This document shows, piece after piece, positions 21,030 to 30,850 of a stretch of 64,000 nucleotides of DNA. The stretch is from Bacillus sp. FJAT-18017. GTDB lineage: Bacteria; Bacillota; Bacilli; Bacillales; Cytobacillaceae. How positions within the stretch are numbered: position 1 is the first letter of the stretch; the number at the start of each line of letters is the position of its first letter. A model generated the notes under the pieces. That model saw nothing but the letters and a program-made list of their open reading frames with translations, was not told the origin of the DNA and ran no database searches. A program made the position numbers and the translations under genes. The stretch lies in assembly GCF_001278805.1 (NCBI RefSeq), contig NZ_CP012602.1, positions 599,001-663,000 of the forward strand, given 5' to 3'.

Positions 21030-22526
21030 ATGGGGAAAGACTCGAAAGCTATTAAATCCAAGGGGAAACTTCTCTCCTTTTTCCCGACGGGTGAGTACTA
21101 TTTCACAAAAGGGCTGAAGGCTTACCACCGCCGGGATTTTGAAAAAGCAAAACGATATCTGCAGCGGGCGTTGCAGCTTGAGCCGGGAGAACCGATGATA
21201 GCGTGCCAGCTTGCTTTGGTATGGACCGAAATCGGTGAATATACAAATTCTAATCGGCTGCTGCATATGATTTTGGATGAATTGGATCCTCATATGAACG
21301 AGTGCCATTATTTTTTAGCAAATAATTACGCCCATTTGGGATTCTTTAAAGATGCTACACGCCATTCCAAGCTTTATTTGGAGCTTGAGCCGGATGGCGA
21401 GTTCTATGATGACTCCGAGGATCTGCTCGAGCTGTTAGTCATGGAAAGTGGTGATGACGAGGACGAGGATGATTGGTACCAGGAGGACGACCTGATGATT
21501 CGCCAGGAGGAGGCACGAAATCTCCTTGAAACTGGTTATTTTCCCAAGGCGATTGAAATGCTGAAGGGAATTGTCGAGGAATATCCAACATACTGGTCTG
21601 CTTATAACAATCTCGCACTTGCCCACTTTTACATGGGGGAAGCGGAAGTGGCAGAGTCCGTCCTTGCTGACGTGCTAGAGCGCAATCCAGGCAATCTGCA
21701 TGCGCTTTGCAACTTGCTTGTCTTCGCGCATTACAAACGGGAAACTGAGGAAAAGAACAGGCTAATTGCAGTTCTAAGGAAAGTCAAGCCGATGATGTCT
21801 GAGCATCAATTCAAGCTGGGCGCGACATTTGCGCTGGCAGGCGAGTATGAGCTGGCTTTCGAATGGCTGAAGCGGCTCTACAAGTATGGCTTTGAAGGAG
21901 ATGGCCCGTTTTATTACTGGTTTGCTCACTCCGCTTATTTTACTGGCAGGGAAGAGCTTGCCCGGTCAATCTGGAAAAAAGTAATTGAAATCAATCCGGA
22001 TAAAGAAGGTTCCGAGCCGTGGAACGAAACAGTCTCGGCTGGAATGGAGGATCTTCCCCGCTCGATTTTGCAAAAGATGGACAGTGAATACTTGGAGGAA
22101 AGGCTGTTTGCACTCTTCCTAGCATCTCTTTCAACCAAAAGGGATGAACTGCTTTCTTCAAGGGAAGCCTGCCAAAACGGGAAATTCACCGTGCCGGAAA
22201 AAGAATATTTGGCCTTTTTAAAGTGCGGAAAGCCTACATTTATGGCGGCAGCCCATGAGACGGCAGAAATGTTCTACGATGCGCACCAGCCAATTGGAGC
22301 GCTCGAAGCCGGCCTGTATTTAATGTGGTTCGCTGTAGCCGCTGAGGCCAAATCCCAGGGTCTCGACCTAAAAAACAAAAAAGCGTGGGCAGCAGCAACC
22401 GAATATGTCTGGTTTAAATACAAGAACGAGCATATGACTATGGCTGAGCTTGGCGGGCGCTATGGCCTTTCTGCTGGAACAGTCGGGAAATATGTTAAGC
22501 TCGTTGATTCTTGCCTTCTTTTATAA
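21030..22526 (+). CDS. yvcD: TPR-repeat protein, YvcD-like
   Basis: 498 aa from ATG 21030, with GTGGAGGAC upstream. It has several tetratricopeptide units (about residues 18-85 and 150-290), an acidic linker (GDDEDEDDWYQEDD, about 135-150), and a C-terminal region that ends in a helix-turn-helix-like MAELGGRYGLSAGTVGKYVKL. Cytoplasmic; function unknown. Position between the his operon and trxB matches yvcD of B. subtilis. Confidence 0.85.
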   Translation: MGKDSKAIKSKGKLLSFFPTGEYYFTKGLKAYHRRDFEKAKRYLQRALQLEPGEPMIACQLALVWTEIGEYTNSNRLLHMILDELDPHMNECHYFLANNYAHLGFFKDATRHSKLYLELEPDGEFYDDSEDLLELLVMESGDDEDEDDWYQEDDLMIRQEEARNLLETGYFPKAIEMLKGIVEEYPTYWSAYNNLALAHFYMGEAEVAESVLADVLERNPGNLHALCNLLVFAHYKRETEEKNRLIAVLRKVKPMMSEHQFKLGATFALAGEYELAFEWLKRLYKYGFEGDGPFYYWFAHSAYFTGREELARSIWKKVIEINPDKEGSEPWNETVSAGMEDLPRSILQKMDSEYLEERLFALFLASLSTKRDELLSSREACQNGKFTVPEKEYLAFLKCGKPTFMAAAHETAEMFYDAHQPIGALEAGLYLMWFAVAAEAKSQGLDLKNKKAWAAATEYVWFKYKNEHMTMAELGGRYGLSAGTVGKYVKLVDSCLLL

Positions 22527-22590
22527 AAGGCTTTGTTATAAAATATTTTTTTAAAAAGCTGTGTTAATGGATATTGTTGGTTTATTAGCA

Positions 22591-22784
22591 CTGTGGATTG
22601 GAGCGGAAGGCGCGAAGACTCGTTCGAAAATGCAAAAAACGCATTTTCTCCTGCGGTGGCTTTTTCAGGGCCGATTATTCAACGTCCTACGGGATAAAAG
22701 GTCAGTGGGAGACCCCACAGGCGCTAGCGCCGAGGAGGCTCCCAGGCCGCCCGTGGAAAGCGAAGCGCCTGGAGCGGAAATGTA
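22591..22784. repeat. Dispersed Bacillaceae GC-rich intergenic element, interrupted copy
   Basis: Begins with GGAGCGGAAGGCGCGAAGAC and ends with AGCGCCTGGAGCGGAAA, a pattern I know as a widespread intergenic repeat in Bacillaceae. The middle (GCGCTAGCGC, GAGGAGGCTC) is typical. About 70 extra bases, including a GAAAATGC / GCATTTTC hairpin, split the left arm after 22620. Small ORFs here are not genes. The gap 22527-23032 holds nothing else but the terminator below. Confidence 0.7.
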
Positions 22785-22830
22785 AAAAATTGAATATATT
22801 CCTTGCAAAGAAAAATGTTCAATTAACGAT

Positions 22831-22867
22831 AAGCTGATCGCTCTCTACATAGGCGGTCAGCTTTTTG
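22831..22867 (+). terminator. Terminator before trxB
   Basis: AAGCTGATCGC / GCGGTCAGCTT (11 bp, one G-U), then T5. It ends transcription from the yvcD side, so trxB needs its own promoter. Confidence 0.88.
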
Positions 22868-23017
22868 TATAACGATTCTGAGCATTCTGTTGGACTCTTG
22901 AACCCGTGTTTTATAGGATAAGGATGACAAGGGAACTCTATACAAAACGTGTCCGAAATATCTTTGTTTAGGTTCACTCACTTTAGCAATAATAGAAATG
23001 CGATCGTTCATATATAG

Positions 23018-23986
<969 letters not shown>

Positions 23987-23996
23987 AGTAAAACTT

Positions 23997-24080
23997 CCAT
24001 CAGTGGCGGTTTTACGCTGATGGTTAGCGGTGCGCAAGCACGGCTGGCCAGCTATCCAAATAGGGGTGGCTGGCTTTTTA
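23997..24080 (+). terminator. Two hairpins after trxB, the second a terminator
   Basis: CCATCAG / CTGATGG (23997-24023) is followed by GCCAGC / GCTGGC (24048-24074) with a T5 tail. Confidence 0.75.
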
Positions 24081-24158
24081 TTTTTACTGATTGTTAATCG
24101 AGTTGCATAAAAAAATTTGGGAAGTCTATCCAATAAAATTAACTACTTTTTAACCTGT

Positions 24159-24258
24159 TTGTAACAAGAGTGAAATAATGGTAGGGTATGATAAAAATAG
24201 AAATTGACCCCCTTTTATATACCCTTATCGCACGGGCGACTGCCCGTGCCCTTTTTTT
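24159..24258 (+). ncRNA. Possible short transcript with strong terminator
   Basis: A GCACGGGC-GACT-GCCCGTGC hairpin with T7 tail (24230-24258) stands alone, 150 bp after trxB's own terminator. A promoter-like TTGTAA (24159) and TATGAT (24187) lie upstream, but with a 22-nt spacer, which is too long for a normal sigma-A site. The terminator is certain; the transcript is a guess. Confidence 0.35.
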
Positions 24259-24339
24259 GTCCGCTTCAGCAAAGTTATATAGAAACATATCTGATTCCCT
24301 TCATTGTAGGGCATTACTAAAAATAGTATAATAAAGCAA

Positions 24340-24500
24340 AGCTTCAATCGGGGCGGAATTTTTTTTCCCACTGATTGTGAACTAAGCCATTCGGGCTTTG
24401 ATCCCCACTTCCTTCTTTGAAAACCCGGAATTTTTGAGGTGGGGGACTTACTACCCGTTAATGCGGGATAAAGTGAAACAACTCTAAAACTTCGGGATAG
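24340..24500. other. Structured leader region before the Nudix gene
   Basis: GC-rich hairpins (CCCACTT / AGGTGGG and CCCGTTAATGCGGG) lie in an otherwise AT-rich gap, with a CCCACTGATT word related to the hairpins at 23997 and 28234. I do not recognise a riboswitch class. Confidence 0.35.
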
Positions 24501-24554
24501 GGATACCTATTCTTCTTTAGGATTTAGTGGTTGCATAATTGAGGTGGAATGAAC

Positions 24555-25013
24555 ATGCAGAGGGTTGCCAATTGTGTGTTGATGAAGGAAGACAAAATCT
24601 TTCTTTTGCAAAAACCGCGCCGGGGCTGGTGGTCGGCACCTGGCGGGAAGATGGAGCCCGGCGAATCGATCCGCGATGCGGTGATACGCGAATACCGTGA
24701 AGAAACCGGGATGTATTTAAAGAATCCAAGATTAAAAAGCGTGTTTACGATTATTATCCAGGAAAATGGCCAAACGGTAAACGAATGGATGATGTTTACC
24801 TTCCTTGCAACCGACTCAGAAGGAATGCCGAATGAAACGTGCGAGGAAGGCATCCTTAGCTGGCATTCCGCCGAAAAAATTGCGGAATTGCCCATGGCTC
24901 CTGGAGACTACCATATCCTGGACTATGTCATACATGGCCATGACCTCATCTATGGTACTTTTACCTATACGCCTGATTTTGAACTAATCAGCTATAGGCT
25001 TGATCCGCAATAG
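24555..25013 (+). CDS. Nudix hydrolase (YvcI-like)
   Basis: 152 aa from ATG 24555, seven bases after AGGTGG. Nudix box G-x5-E-x7-REETG spans GGKMEPGESIRD through YREETGM (residues about 34-57). The N-terminal VLMKEDKIFLLQKPRRGWWSAPGG is typical of 8-oxo-dGTP diphosphatase-like members. Substrate unproven. First gene before rapZ-yvcK, as yvcI is in B. subtilis. Confidence 0.9.
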   Translation: MQRVANCVLMKEDKIFLLQKPRRGWWSAPGGKMEPGESIRDAVIREYREETGMYLKNPRLKSVFTIIIQENGQTVNEWMMFTFLATDSEGMPNETCEEGILSWHSAEKIAELPMAPGDYHILDYVIHGHDLIYGTFTYTPDFELISYRLDPQ

Positions 25014-25058
25014 CCAAAACGAAATTGACAATAGAAAATTTTTTTAGGGGGAATATGG

Positions 25059-25952
25059 ATGAGCACTGGTTCAGTCCATGATACACAAATGGTAATCATA
25101 ACGGGGATGTCGGGTGCCGGTAAAACGGTTGCCATCCAGAGCTTCGAGGATCTGGGATTCTTCTGCGTCGATAACCTGCCGCCGACTCTCCTGCCAAAAT
25201 TCCTCGAACTTATGAAAGAGTCCGGGAATAAGATGAATAAAGTTGCCCTCGTCATGGATTTGCGCGGCCGGGAATTTTTCGATCACCTATTCAAGGCGCT
25301 TGATGAACTGGCTGAAACGTCCTGGGTGACGCCTAAAATTTTATTCCTGAATGCAGACGATGCCGCACTGGTGCGCCGCTATAAAGAAACGCGCCGTTCG
25401 CATCCGCTTGCAACAGAGGGCCTCCCGCTTGAAGGAATCAAGCTGGAACGAGAGCTTCTTGAAGAACTGAAGGGCAGGGCCCAAATCATTTATAACACTT
25501 CTGATATGAAGCCAAGGGAATTGCGGGAGAAAATTCTCTGTGAATTTTCAAAAAATAATCAGACGACCTTCACCGTAAATGTTGTTTCGTTCGGTTTCAA
25601 GCATGGAATCCCTATTGACGCAGATCTTGTTTTTGATGTACGGTTCCTGCCGAATCCGCACTATATTGAGCATATGAGGCCAAAAACTGGATTGGAAAAG
25701 GAAGTATCCGATTATGTGCTGAAAATGAAAGAAACGCAGATGTTCATTCAAAAATTGACTGACCTGTTGACATTCATGCTTCCCCACTACAAGCGGGAGG
25801 GAAAGTCGCAGCTTGTTGTTGCCATTGGCTGTACCGGTGGACAGCACCGCTCGGTCACCCTGGCCGAATATATTGCCCGTTTTTATGAAGCAGAATACAA
25901 GACAGTCGTCTCACACCGAGACATTGAAAAGAGGAAGGAAAAAACGACATGA
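25059..25952 (+). CDS. rapZ: RNase adapter / nucleotide-binding protein RapZ (YvcJ)
   Basis: 297-aa P-loop protein. Walker A GMSGAGKT lies near residues 16-23, followed by [12 protein letters not shown]. The C-terminal domain holds the conserved [20 protein letters not shown] and [10 protein letters not shown] motifs. In B. subtilis YvcJ has GTPase activity and influences competence; the E. coli homologue RapZ guides GlmZ decay by RNase E. RBS AGGGGG. The stop overlaps the start of yvcK. Confidence 0.96.
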   Translation: MSTGSVHDTQMVIITGMSGAGKTVAIQSFEDLGFFCVDNLPPTLLPKFLELMKESGNKMNKVALVMDLRGREFFDHLFKALDELAETSWVTPKILFLNADDAALVRRYKETRRSHPLATEGLPLEGIKLERELLEELKGRAQIIYNTSDMKPRELREKILCEFSKNNQTTFTVNVVSFGFKHGIPIDADLVFDVRFLPNPHYIEHMRPKTGLEKEVSDYVLKMKETQMFIQKLTDLLTFMLPHYKREGKSQLVVAIGCTGGQHRSVTLAEYIARFYEAEYKTVVSHRDIEKRKEKTT

Positions 25953-26908
25953 CCAAGACAGGACACCCTAGAGTCGTCATCATAGGCGGCGGAACAGGCT
26001 TGCCTGTCCTCCTGAGAGGGTTGAAGAAATATCCAGTCGATATCACGGCAATTGTAACTGTCGCGGATGACGGCGGCAGCTCAGGCAGGCTGCGCGAGGA
26101 CCTAAACATCCCGCCTCCTGGTGACGTAAGGAACGTCCTGGTTGCCTTATCGGATGTTGAACCGCTTGTGGAGGAGATGTTCCAGCACCGCTTTGCTACA
26201 TCTAATGAACTTTCGGGCCATTCGCTAGGCAACTTGATCCTGGCAGCGATGGCCTCGATAACAGGCAACTTCACCCATGCTATCCAGGAAATGAGCAAGG
26301 TCCTGAATGTACGTGGGAAGGTCCTTCCTGCCGCGGCCCAAAGTGTTGTTCTTCATGCAGAAATGGAAGATGGCACCGTCGTATCGGGAGAATCGAAAAT
26401 TCCGTATTCCGGGAAAAAAATTAAGCGTGTGTATTTGACACCCTCGAAGATAAAGCCGCTTCCGGAAACGCTCCAGGCAATCCGGCAGGCCGATATGATC
26501 ATCATTGGCCCTGGCAGCTTGTACACGAGCATCCTTCCCAACCTGCTTGTCAAAGAGCTGGGAGAGGCAGTATGCAAGGCAAAGGCACGTAAGGTGTATA
26601 TTTGTAATTTAATGACACAGGCCGGCGAGACCTTTGGCTACACGGCAAGTGACCATGTAAAGGCTATTTATGAACATATGAACTGTGCGTTTATTGATAC
26701 CATCCTGGTAAACAATGAAAAAATTGATGAACACATACAGCTTCTCTATAAAGAAGAGCAGGCTCATCCGGTCAAATATGATACAGAAACGCTCGAACAG
26801 CTGGGGATTGAGGTTGTTTTCGCTGAAATTGCCGTTCAGGATGGAACAGCATTGAGGCATGATACGAAAAAGGTCGCATCAATTCTTTATTCAATGCTCG
26901 AAGAATAG
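25949..26908 (+). CDS. yvcK: Gluconeogenesis factor YvcK / CofD-like protein
   Basis: 319 aa. N-terminal [18 protein letters not shown] (UDP-sugar binding loop), [16 protein letters not shown], and [17 protein letters not shown] are the YvcK family hallmarks. B. subtilis YvcK binds UDP-GlcNAc and is required for morphology on gluconeogenic carbon sources. ATG overlaps the rapZ stop. Confidence 0.95.
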   Translation: MTKTGHPRVVIIGGGTGLPVLLRGLKKYPVDITAIVTVADDGGSSGRLREDLNIPPPGDVRNVLVALSDVEPLVEEMFQHRFATSNELSGHSLGNLILAAMASITGNFTHAIQEMSKVLNVRGKVLPAAAQSVVLHAEMEDGTVVSGESKIPYSGKKIKRVYLTPSKIKPLPETLQAIRQADMIIIGPGSLYTSILPNLLVKELGEAVCKAKARKVYICNLMTQAGETFGYTASDHVKAIYEHMNCAFIDTILVNNEKIDEHIQLLYKEEQAHPVKYDTETLEQLGIEVVFAEIAVQDGTALRHDTKKVASILYSMLEE

Positions 26909-27100
26909 GTAAATTTAAACATAGCACATATTTTTCAAACAATGCCAATAGATTAAAGTTAATATAAGTATAGTAGCAGGAGCGCTTTCCATAAAAAATA
27001 GGGCTTTCTCTCATGATACTTTTGGCTTTGTTAAACAAGAATGTTGAGTTTAAGGGCAAGAATAATTGCTTAGGAAAAAGTGTGGCTGGATTTTAGATAT

Positions 27101-27130
27101 AGACTTCGCGCCTTCCGCTTTAAAATCAAC
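27101..27130 (-). repeat. Truncated copy of the GC-rich Bacillaceae element
   Basis: Read on the minus strand it gives AGCGGAAGGCGCGAAGTCT, the left end of the element at 22591. The rest is missing. The 366-bp yvcK-whiA gap holds nothing else I can support. Confidence 0.6.
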
Positions 27131-27274
27131 TCTGTTTAAGAAGCACAGCTTTTTCAACAAGGCCATTTTTTAAAAAAATGGGGCGTAAAAGAAAATTCAC
27201 CGAAACTAAAATCTATCTTATACGTACTATTAATTATTGCCATGCAAACGTTTGTCTGGCCTGGAGGTGAGGAA

Positions 27275-28228
27275 ATGTCTTTTGCGTCAGAAACAAAAAA
27301 GGAACTGACGAATATTGAAGCGAAGCCTTGCTGCCAAAAAGCGGAGCTGTCCGCCTTGATTCGGATGAACGGATCCCTGTCTTATTCAAGTCGGAAGCTT
27401 GTGGTTGATATCCAGACAGAAAACGCTGCGATTGCCAGAAGGATCTATACTCTGATAAAGAAAAATTATCAGACCGAGGTTGAGCTATTAGTCAGGAAAA
27501 AGATGAGGCTAAAGAAAAACAATGTGTACATTGTCCGCCTTGCCCGGTACACGAAGGAAATACTTGAAGATTTAATGATTATAGGCGAAGGGTTCACAAT
27601 CAATCATGAAATATCAGCTGAGCTTGTGAAGAAGAAATGCTGCAAAAGGGCATACCTGCGTGGGGCTTTTCTCGCTGGGGGCTCGGTAAATAACCCTGAA
27701 ACTTCATCTTATCACTTTGAAATTTATTCAATGTATAAGGAGCATAACGATTCGTTGTGTGAATTGATGAATACATTCGGCTTGAACAGTAAAACACTAG
27801 AGCGTAAAAAGGGCTATATCACTTATTTGAAGGAAGCTGAGAAAATCACTGAATTCCTGAATATTATCGGTGCCCACAATGCATTGCTGCGATTTGAGGA
27901 TGTGCGCATCGTCCGGGATATGCGCAATTCGGTCAATCGCCTTGTCAATTGTGAGACGGCTAACCTCAATAAAACAATTGGTGCTTCACTAAGGCAAGTG
28001 GAGAATATTCGGTTTATCGACAGGACAGTCGGCCTGGAAATTCTCCCAGGAAAACTGAGGGAGATTGCGGAACTCAGGGTTGCCTACCAGGATGTTACAT
28101 TAAAGGATCTTGGCGAAATGGTGTCCGGAGGGGCAATCAGCAAATCGGGCATCAATCACCGCCTTCGTAAAATAGATGAAATAGCCGAGAAGCTTCGCGC
28201 TGGTGACACCGCCCTTAAAATAAAGTGA
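27275..28228 (+). CDS. whiA: Sporulation regulator-like protein WhiA
   Basis: 317 aa from ATG 27275 behind CTGGAGGTGAGG; the ORF extends 11 codons upstream without need. N-terminal LAGLIDADG-like homing-endonuclease fold ([14 protein letters not shown] near residue 130), C-terminal HTH ([32 protein letters not shown]). In B. subtilis it affects cell division and chromosome segregation. Confidence 0.96.
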   Translation: MSFASETKKELTNIEAKPCCQKAELSALIRMNGSLSYSSRKLVVDIQTENAAIARRIYTLIKKNYQTEVELLVRKKMRLKKNNVYIVRLARYTKEILEDLMIIGEGFTINHEISAELVKKKCCKRAYLRGAFLAGGSVNNPETSSYHFEIYSMYKEHNDSLCELMNTFGLNSKTLERKKGYITYLKEAEKITEFLNIIGAHNALLRFEDVRIVRDMRNSVNRLVNCETANLNKTIGASLRQVENIRFIDRTVGLEILPGKLREIAELRVAYQDVTLKDLGEMVSGGAISKSGINHRLRKIDEIAEKLRAGDTALKIK

Positions 28229-28233
28229 ACTTT

Positions 28234-28264
28234 CCATTGGTGGGGGATTCAGCCCCACTGATGG
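28234..28264 (+). other. Hairpin after whiA
   Basis: CCATTGGTGGGG pairs with CCCCACTGATGG over 12 bp (two G-U). It shares CACTGATGGTTAGC-type words with the hairpin after trxB. An eight-T run follows 20 nt later, so it may help termination. Confidence 0.55.
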
Positions 28265-28483
28265 TTAGCCGCGCCAGCCTGATTGTTTTTTTTGAAGGGC
28301 TGTAGCAGAAAGAAAAAAATCTTAGTTCACCAAACTGGGTAAGTTAATTCAGATGTTCCGCTGGTGAAGCAAGAGTTAGTAAGGTATTTAGACGCCGCTC
28401 CAGCCGAGGGTGAGACCTAAAAGCAGGACAGGCACCATTTATAGGCAGTAAACTGCCATAAGACGTACAGAGGAGGAAGAATG

Positions 28484-28738
28484 ATGGTAGAGAAACAAGT
28501 CGAAGTCAAATTGAAGAACGGTCTCCAAGCACGGCCGGCAGCCCAATTCGTCCAGGAGGCAAACCGTTTTTCATCAGACGTATTTCTGCTGAAGGATGGT
28601 AAAAGGGTTAATGCAAAAAGTATCATGGGGCTAATGAGTCTGGCAGTAAGCACCGGCGCTGTCATCAACATTCAGGCGGATGGCCATGACGCAGACGATG
28701 CTGTTGAAGCGCTCTCTGCATTCGTTGCAAAAGAATAG
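28484..28738 (+). CDS. crh: Catabolite repression HPr-like protein Crh
   Basis: 84-aa HPr paralogue. Gln15 replaces the catalytic His (GLQARPAA), so it cannot take part in PTS phosphotransfer. Ser46 is kept (KSIMGLMSL) for HprK phosphorylation. P-Ser-Crh can act as CcpA co-repressor. ATG 28484 is preferred over 28481 by RBS spacing (GAGGAGG) and by the MV- start of the B. subtilis protein. Confidence 0.96.
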   Translation: MVEKQVEVKLKNGLQARPAAQFVQEANRFSSDVFLLKDGKRVNAKSIMGLMSLAVSTGAVINIQADGHDADDAVEALSAFVAKE

Positions 28739-28756
28739 CACTTTGTGAAAAACTGT

Positions 28757-28790
28757 AAGCGGATTCGGCCCGAGGGAGAATCCGCTTTTG
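28757..28790 (+). terminator. Terminator of crh
   Basis: AAGCGGATTC / GAATCCGCTT, 10-bp perfect stem, T-rich tail. Confidence 0.9.
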
Positions 28791-28795
28791 CTTTA

Positions 28796-28835
28796 GGGGT
28801 CAGACCCTTACCCCTGGGGGTAAGGGTCTGACCCC
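28796..28835. repeat. Perfect 19-bp inverted repeat, REP-like
   Basis: GGGGTCAGACCC... and its exact reverse complement are separated by TG only. It lies between the convergent crh and clpP terminators. Shares words with 18338-18350. Confidence 0.85.
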
Positions 28836-28838
28836 AGT

Positions 28839-28867
28839 AAAAAGACCGCTCCCATCCGGAAGCGGTC
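28839..28867 (-). terminator. Terminator of clpP
   Basis: Minus-strand GACCGCT / AGCGGTC stem followed by T5. Confidence 0.85.
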
Positions 28868-28880
28868 CTCATAGTTAAGT

Positions 28881-29492
28881 TTATTTATCTTCTTTTTTCT
28901 TTTCTTCGATAACGTTGCGGGTGATGATATGGTCAACAAGGCCATATTCTTTCGCACGCTCCGCTGTCATGAAGTTGTCGCGGTCTGTGTCCCTTGAGAT
29001 GACTTCAAGCGGCTGACCAGTGCGTTCTGAAAGGATAGTGTTCAGCTTGTCGCGAAGGAAGAGGATGCGCTTGGCGGCAATCTCGATTTCCGTTGCCTGG
29101 CCTTGTGCACCGCCAAGTGGCTGATGGATCATAACCTCAGCATTTGGGAGGGTGTAGCGCTTGCCTTTTTCACCAGCAGCCAGGAGGAACGCGCCCATTG
29201 AAGCTGCCATTCCGATACAGACAGTGGAAACGCTCGGCCTGATATACTGCATCGTATCGTAAATCGCCATACCAGAAGTAATGCTGCCACCAGGGCTGTT
29301 AATGTAAAGAGTGATATCCTTTTCAGGATTTTCAGCTTCAAGGAACAAAAGCTGTGCGACAATTGAATTTGAAACGTTATCATCAATTCCGCTTCCCAGC
29401 ATGATAATCCGGTCTTTTAAAAGGCGGGAATAAATATCGTATGCTCTTTCGCCACGGTTCGTTTGTTCAATAACTGTAGGAATCAAGTTCAT
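28881..29492 (-). CDS. clpP: ATP-dependent Clp protease proteolytic subunit
   Basis: Serine peptidase forming the tetradecameric chamber that works with ClpX, ClpC or ClpE. 203 aa. The catalytic triad is intact: Ser98 (GMAASMG), His123 (MIHQPLGG), Asp172 (RDTDRDN). RBS is a GGGAGGC just before the ATG. A CtsR operator overlaps the -35 box, so heat and protein stress should derepress it. Confidence 0.98.
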   Translation of the reverse strand: MNLIPTVIEQTNRGERAYDIYSRLLKDRIIMLGSGIDDNVSNSIVAQLLFLEAENPEKDITLYINSPGGSITSGMAIYDTMQYIRPSVSTVCIGMAASMGAFLLAAGEKGKRYTLPNAEVMIHQPLGGAQGQATEIEIAAKRILFLRDKLNTILSERTGQPLEVISRDTDRDNFMTAERAKEYGLVDHIITRNVIEEKKKEDK

Positions 29493-29527
29493 TTAGAAAG
29501 CCTCCCTTTTGTATACGTTATGTATGT

Positions 29528-29557
29528 ATCATACAATAATGGTCAATAAAGGTCAAA
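29528..29557 (-). promoter_or_regulatory. clpP sigma-A promoter with CtsR operator
   Basis: Minus strand: TTGACC (29556-29551), 17-nt spacer, TATGAT (29533-29528). The plus strand shows GGTCAAT-AAA-GGTCAAA (29541-29557), the tandem heptad bound by CtsR, lying across the -35 and spacer. Confidence 0.92.
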
Positions 29558-29683
29558 CGAATCGCTTGATAGTCAAGCAGTGTTTTGTTCGACAATTTCC
29601 ATGTCATCCATCTTACCCAAACTAGGCAAATTTAAACAAATTTAAGCTAACTTGTCTTTTCAGGACCCAGTACCGGACAGATA

Positions 29684-30250
29684 TCATTTCCCTATATCAT
29701 AGTTCTCTTCAATATAGGCTCTTTCCTCTTCAAGAGAGAGAATCCCTGTTGCTTTTCCGACGGTTCCATTCTGCAAATCCCAGATGGCATTATGGTCCCT
29801 GTCCACCTGACTGAAGTCTCCCTTTTTCCATCTCATCAAAATATCCCTGTAAATCCGTTCATGTTTGAACTTCTTAGCTTCAAGGATGGCTAAAAGCCTG
29901 TCAATACGCTGTTCTGTCAGCGGAACTGATCCCCATTTTTCCTCTGCTTTTACCTTTTGGTGGCTCATGAAGTGGATCGTATTTTGCATGGTCAGTTCCT
30001 TCATTGTCAAGGGTAGTTCGTTTTCGAGTTGAACTTTTGATATGTCATCGGCTATCAAAAACCCGGAGCCGCCCTCTGGTGCGTTGGCCTTGTTAGAGGA
30101 TACCGCTTCGCCAGTGTTTAATTTGACTTTTGATTTAGGGATGAGGAAGTCTGAAGCAAGCAAGGCCGCGCCAATTAGAACCATTAGTGCTGCGGAAACG
30201 GCTATCAGTATCTTTTTCTTTTTGCCATGCTTTCGCTCTGATCTGCTCAT
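29684..30250 (-). CDS. Membrane-anchored protein, DUF6241-like
   Basis: 188 aa from ATG 30250, spaced from GAGGGGG. A basic N-terminus (RSERKHGKKKK) precedes one transmembrane helix (about residues 14-33), then an extracytoplasmic domain with the block MQNTIHFMSHQKVKAEEKWG and an acidic C-terminus. I recall the HMSHQKV...KWG block from DUF6241 proteins of Bacillus, but cannot verify it. Function unknown. Monocistronic, between clpP and a tRNA gene. Confidence 0.7.
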   Translation of the reverse strand: MSRSERKHGKKKKILIAVSAALMVLIGAALLASDFLIPKSKVKLNTGEAVSSNKANAPEGGSGFLIADDISKVQLENELPLTMKELTMQNTIHFMSHQKVKAEEKWGSVPLTEQRIDRLLAILEAKKFKHERIYRDILMRWKKGDFSQVDRDHNAIWDLQNGTVGKATGILSLEEERAYIEENYDIGK

Positions 30251-30430
30251 TCCCATTTCCCCCTCATAGCAGAAATATACTTCTTTTATAATGACGGCAA
30301 ATGGCGGAGGCTACAAGTTTTTTGCATTCTATTCCATTGCTTCCAGTTGAATTTAATAGTCATTTTCAGGTTTGCCATTGACAAGTTTAGACGATTTCGC
30401 TATTATTAGATAGGTCTTCACCAAAACAAT

Positions 30431-30502
30431 GCCCTCGTAGTGCAACGGATAGCACGCAAGATTCCGGTTCTTGAAATTCGGGTTCGAGTCCTGACGAGGG
30501 CG
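30431..30502 (+). tRNA. tRNA-Arg (anticodon CCG)
   Basis: Acceptor GCCCTCG / CGAGGGC, anticodon stem CAAGA / TCTTG with loop TTCCGGT (anticodon CCG, codon CGG), T-arm TCGGG-TTCGAGT-CCTGA, discriminator G. CCA is not encoded directly after position 73 (TACCA follows). Confidence 0.95.
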
Positions 30503-30508
30503 TACCAA

Positions 30509-30556
30509 AGCCCCCATGTTTGTTGGAAATTCCACAAATATGGGGGCTTTTTTTAT
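30509..30556 (+). terminator. Terminator of tRNA-Arg
   Basis: AAGCCCCCAT / ATGGGGGCTT stem with an inner TTTGT / ACAAA extension and T6 tail. Confidence 0.92.
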
Positions 30557-30623
30557 CGCTAAAAGATAGAGTGGTAAGCCTAGTGCTTTTAAAAAAGAAG
30601 CAGGGAAAATTACCCTGCTTCCT

Positions 30624-30836
30624 TCATTCTTTAATGTTTGCCACATCCACACTGCTTAATTTCCTTTTGACATACCTGTATTGGTCAGCGGCTCTTTTGA
30701 TGGCCGAGGCACATTGTTCGCTGCCGATTCCTTCAAATTCATGGCCGATTTCAGCTGCAATCTGCTCCAACTCGTTGATGATTGTCTGCAGCTCTTGTTT
30801 GACTAAATAAAGTTCCTGTTGAGCTTGTGAACTCAT
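30624..30836 (-). CDS. Small helical protein, possible T7SS-type partner of the lipase
   Basis: 70 aa from ATG 30836 (GGGGG six bases upstream; the ATG at 30842 abuts the RBS). Predicted as two helices with a central GHEFEGIGSEQCASAIKRAAD turn, a size and pattern like the YwqH/YwqI-type (DUF5082/DUF5344) partners of LXG toxins. It follows the lipase gene by 14 nt on the minus strand, so it should be co-transcribed. No enzyme motif. Confidence 0.65.
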   Translation of the reverse strand: MSSQAQQELYLVKQELQTIINELEQIAAEIGHEFEGIGSEQCASAIKRAADQYRYVKRKLSSVDVANIKE

Positions 30837-30850
30837 AATCATCCCCCAAA

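Noticed and set aside
22561..22837. Two overlapping ORFs of 74 and 79 codons
   Set aside because: They translate the GC-rich intergenic element.
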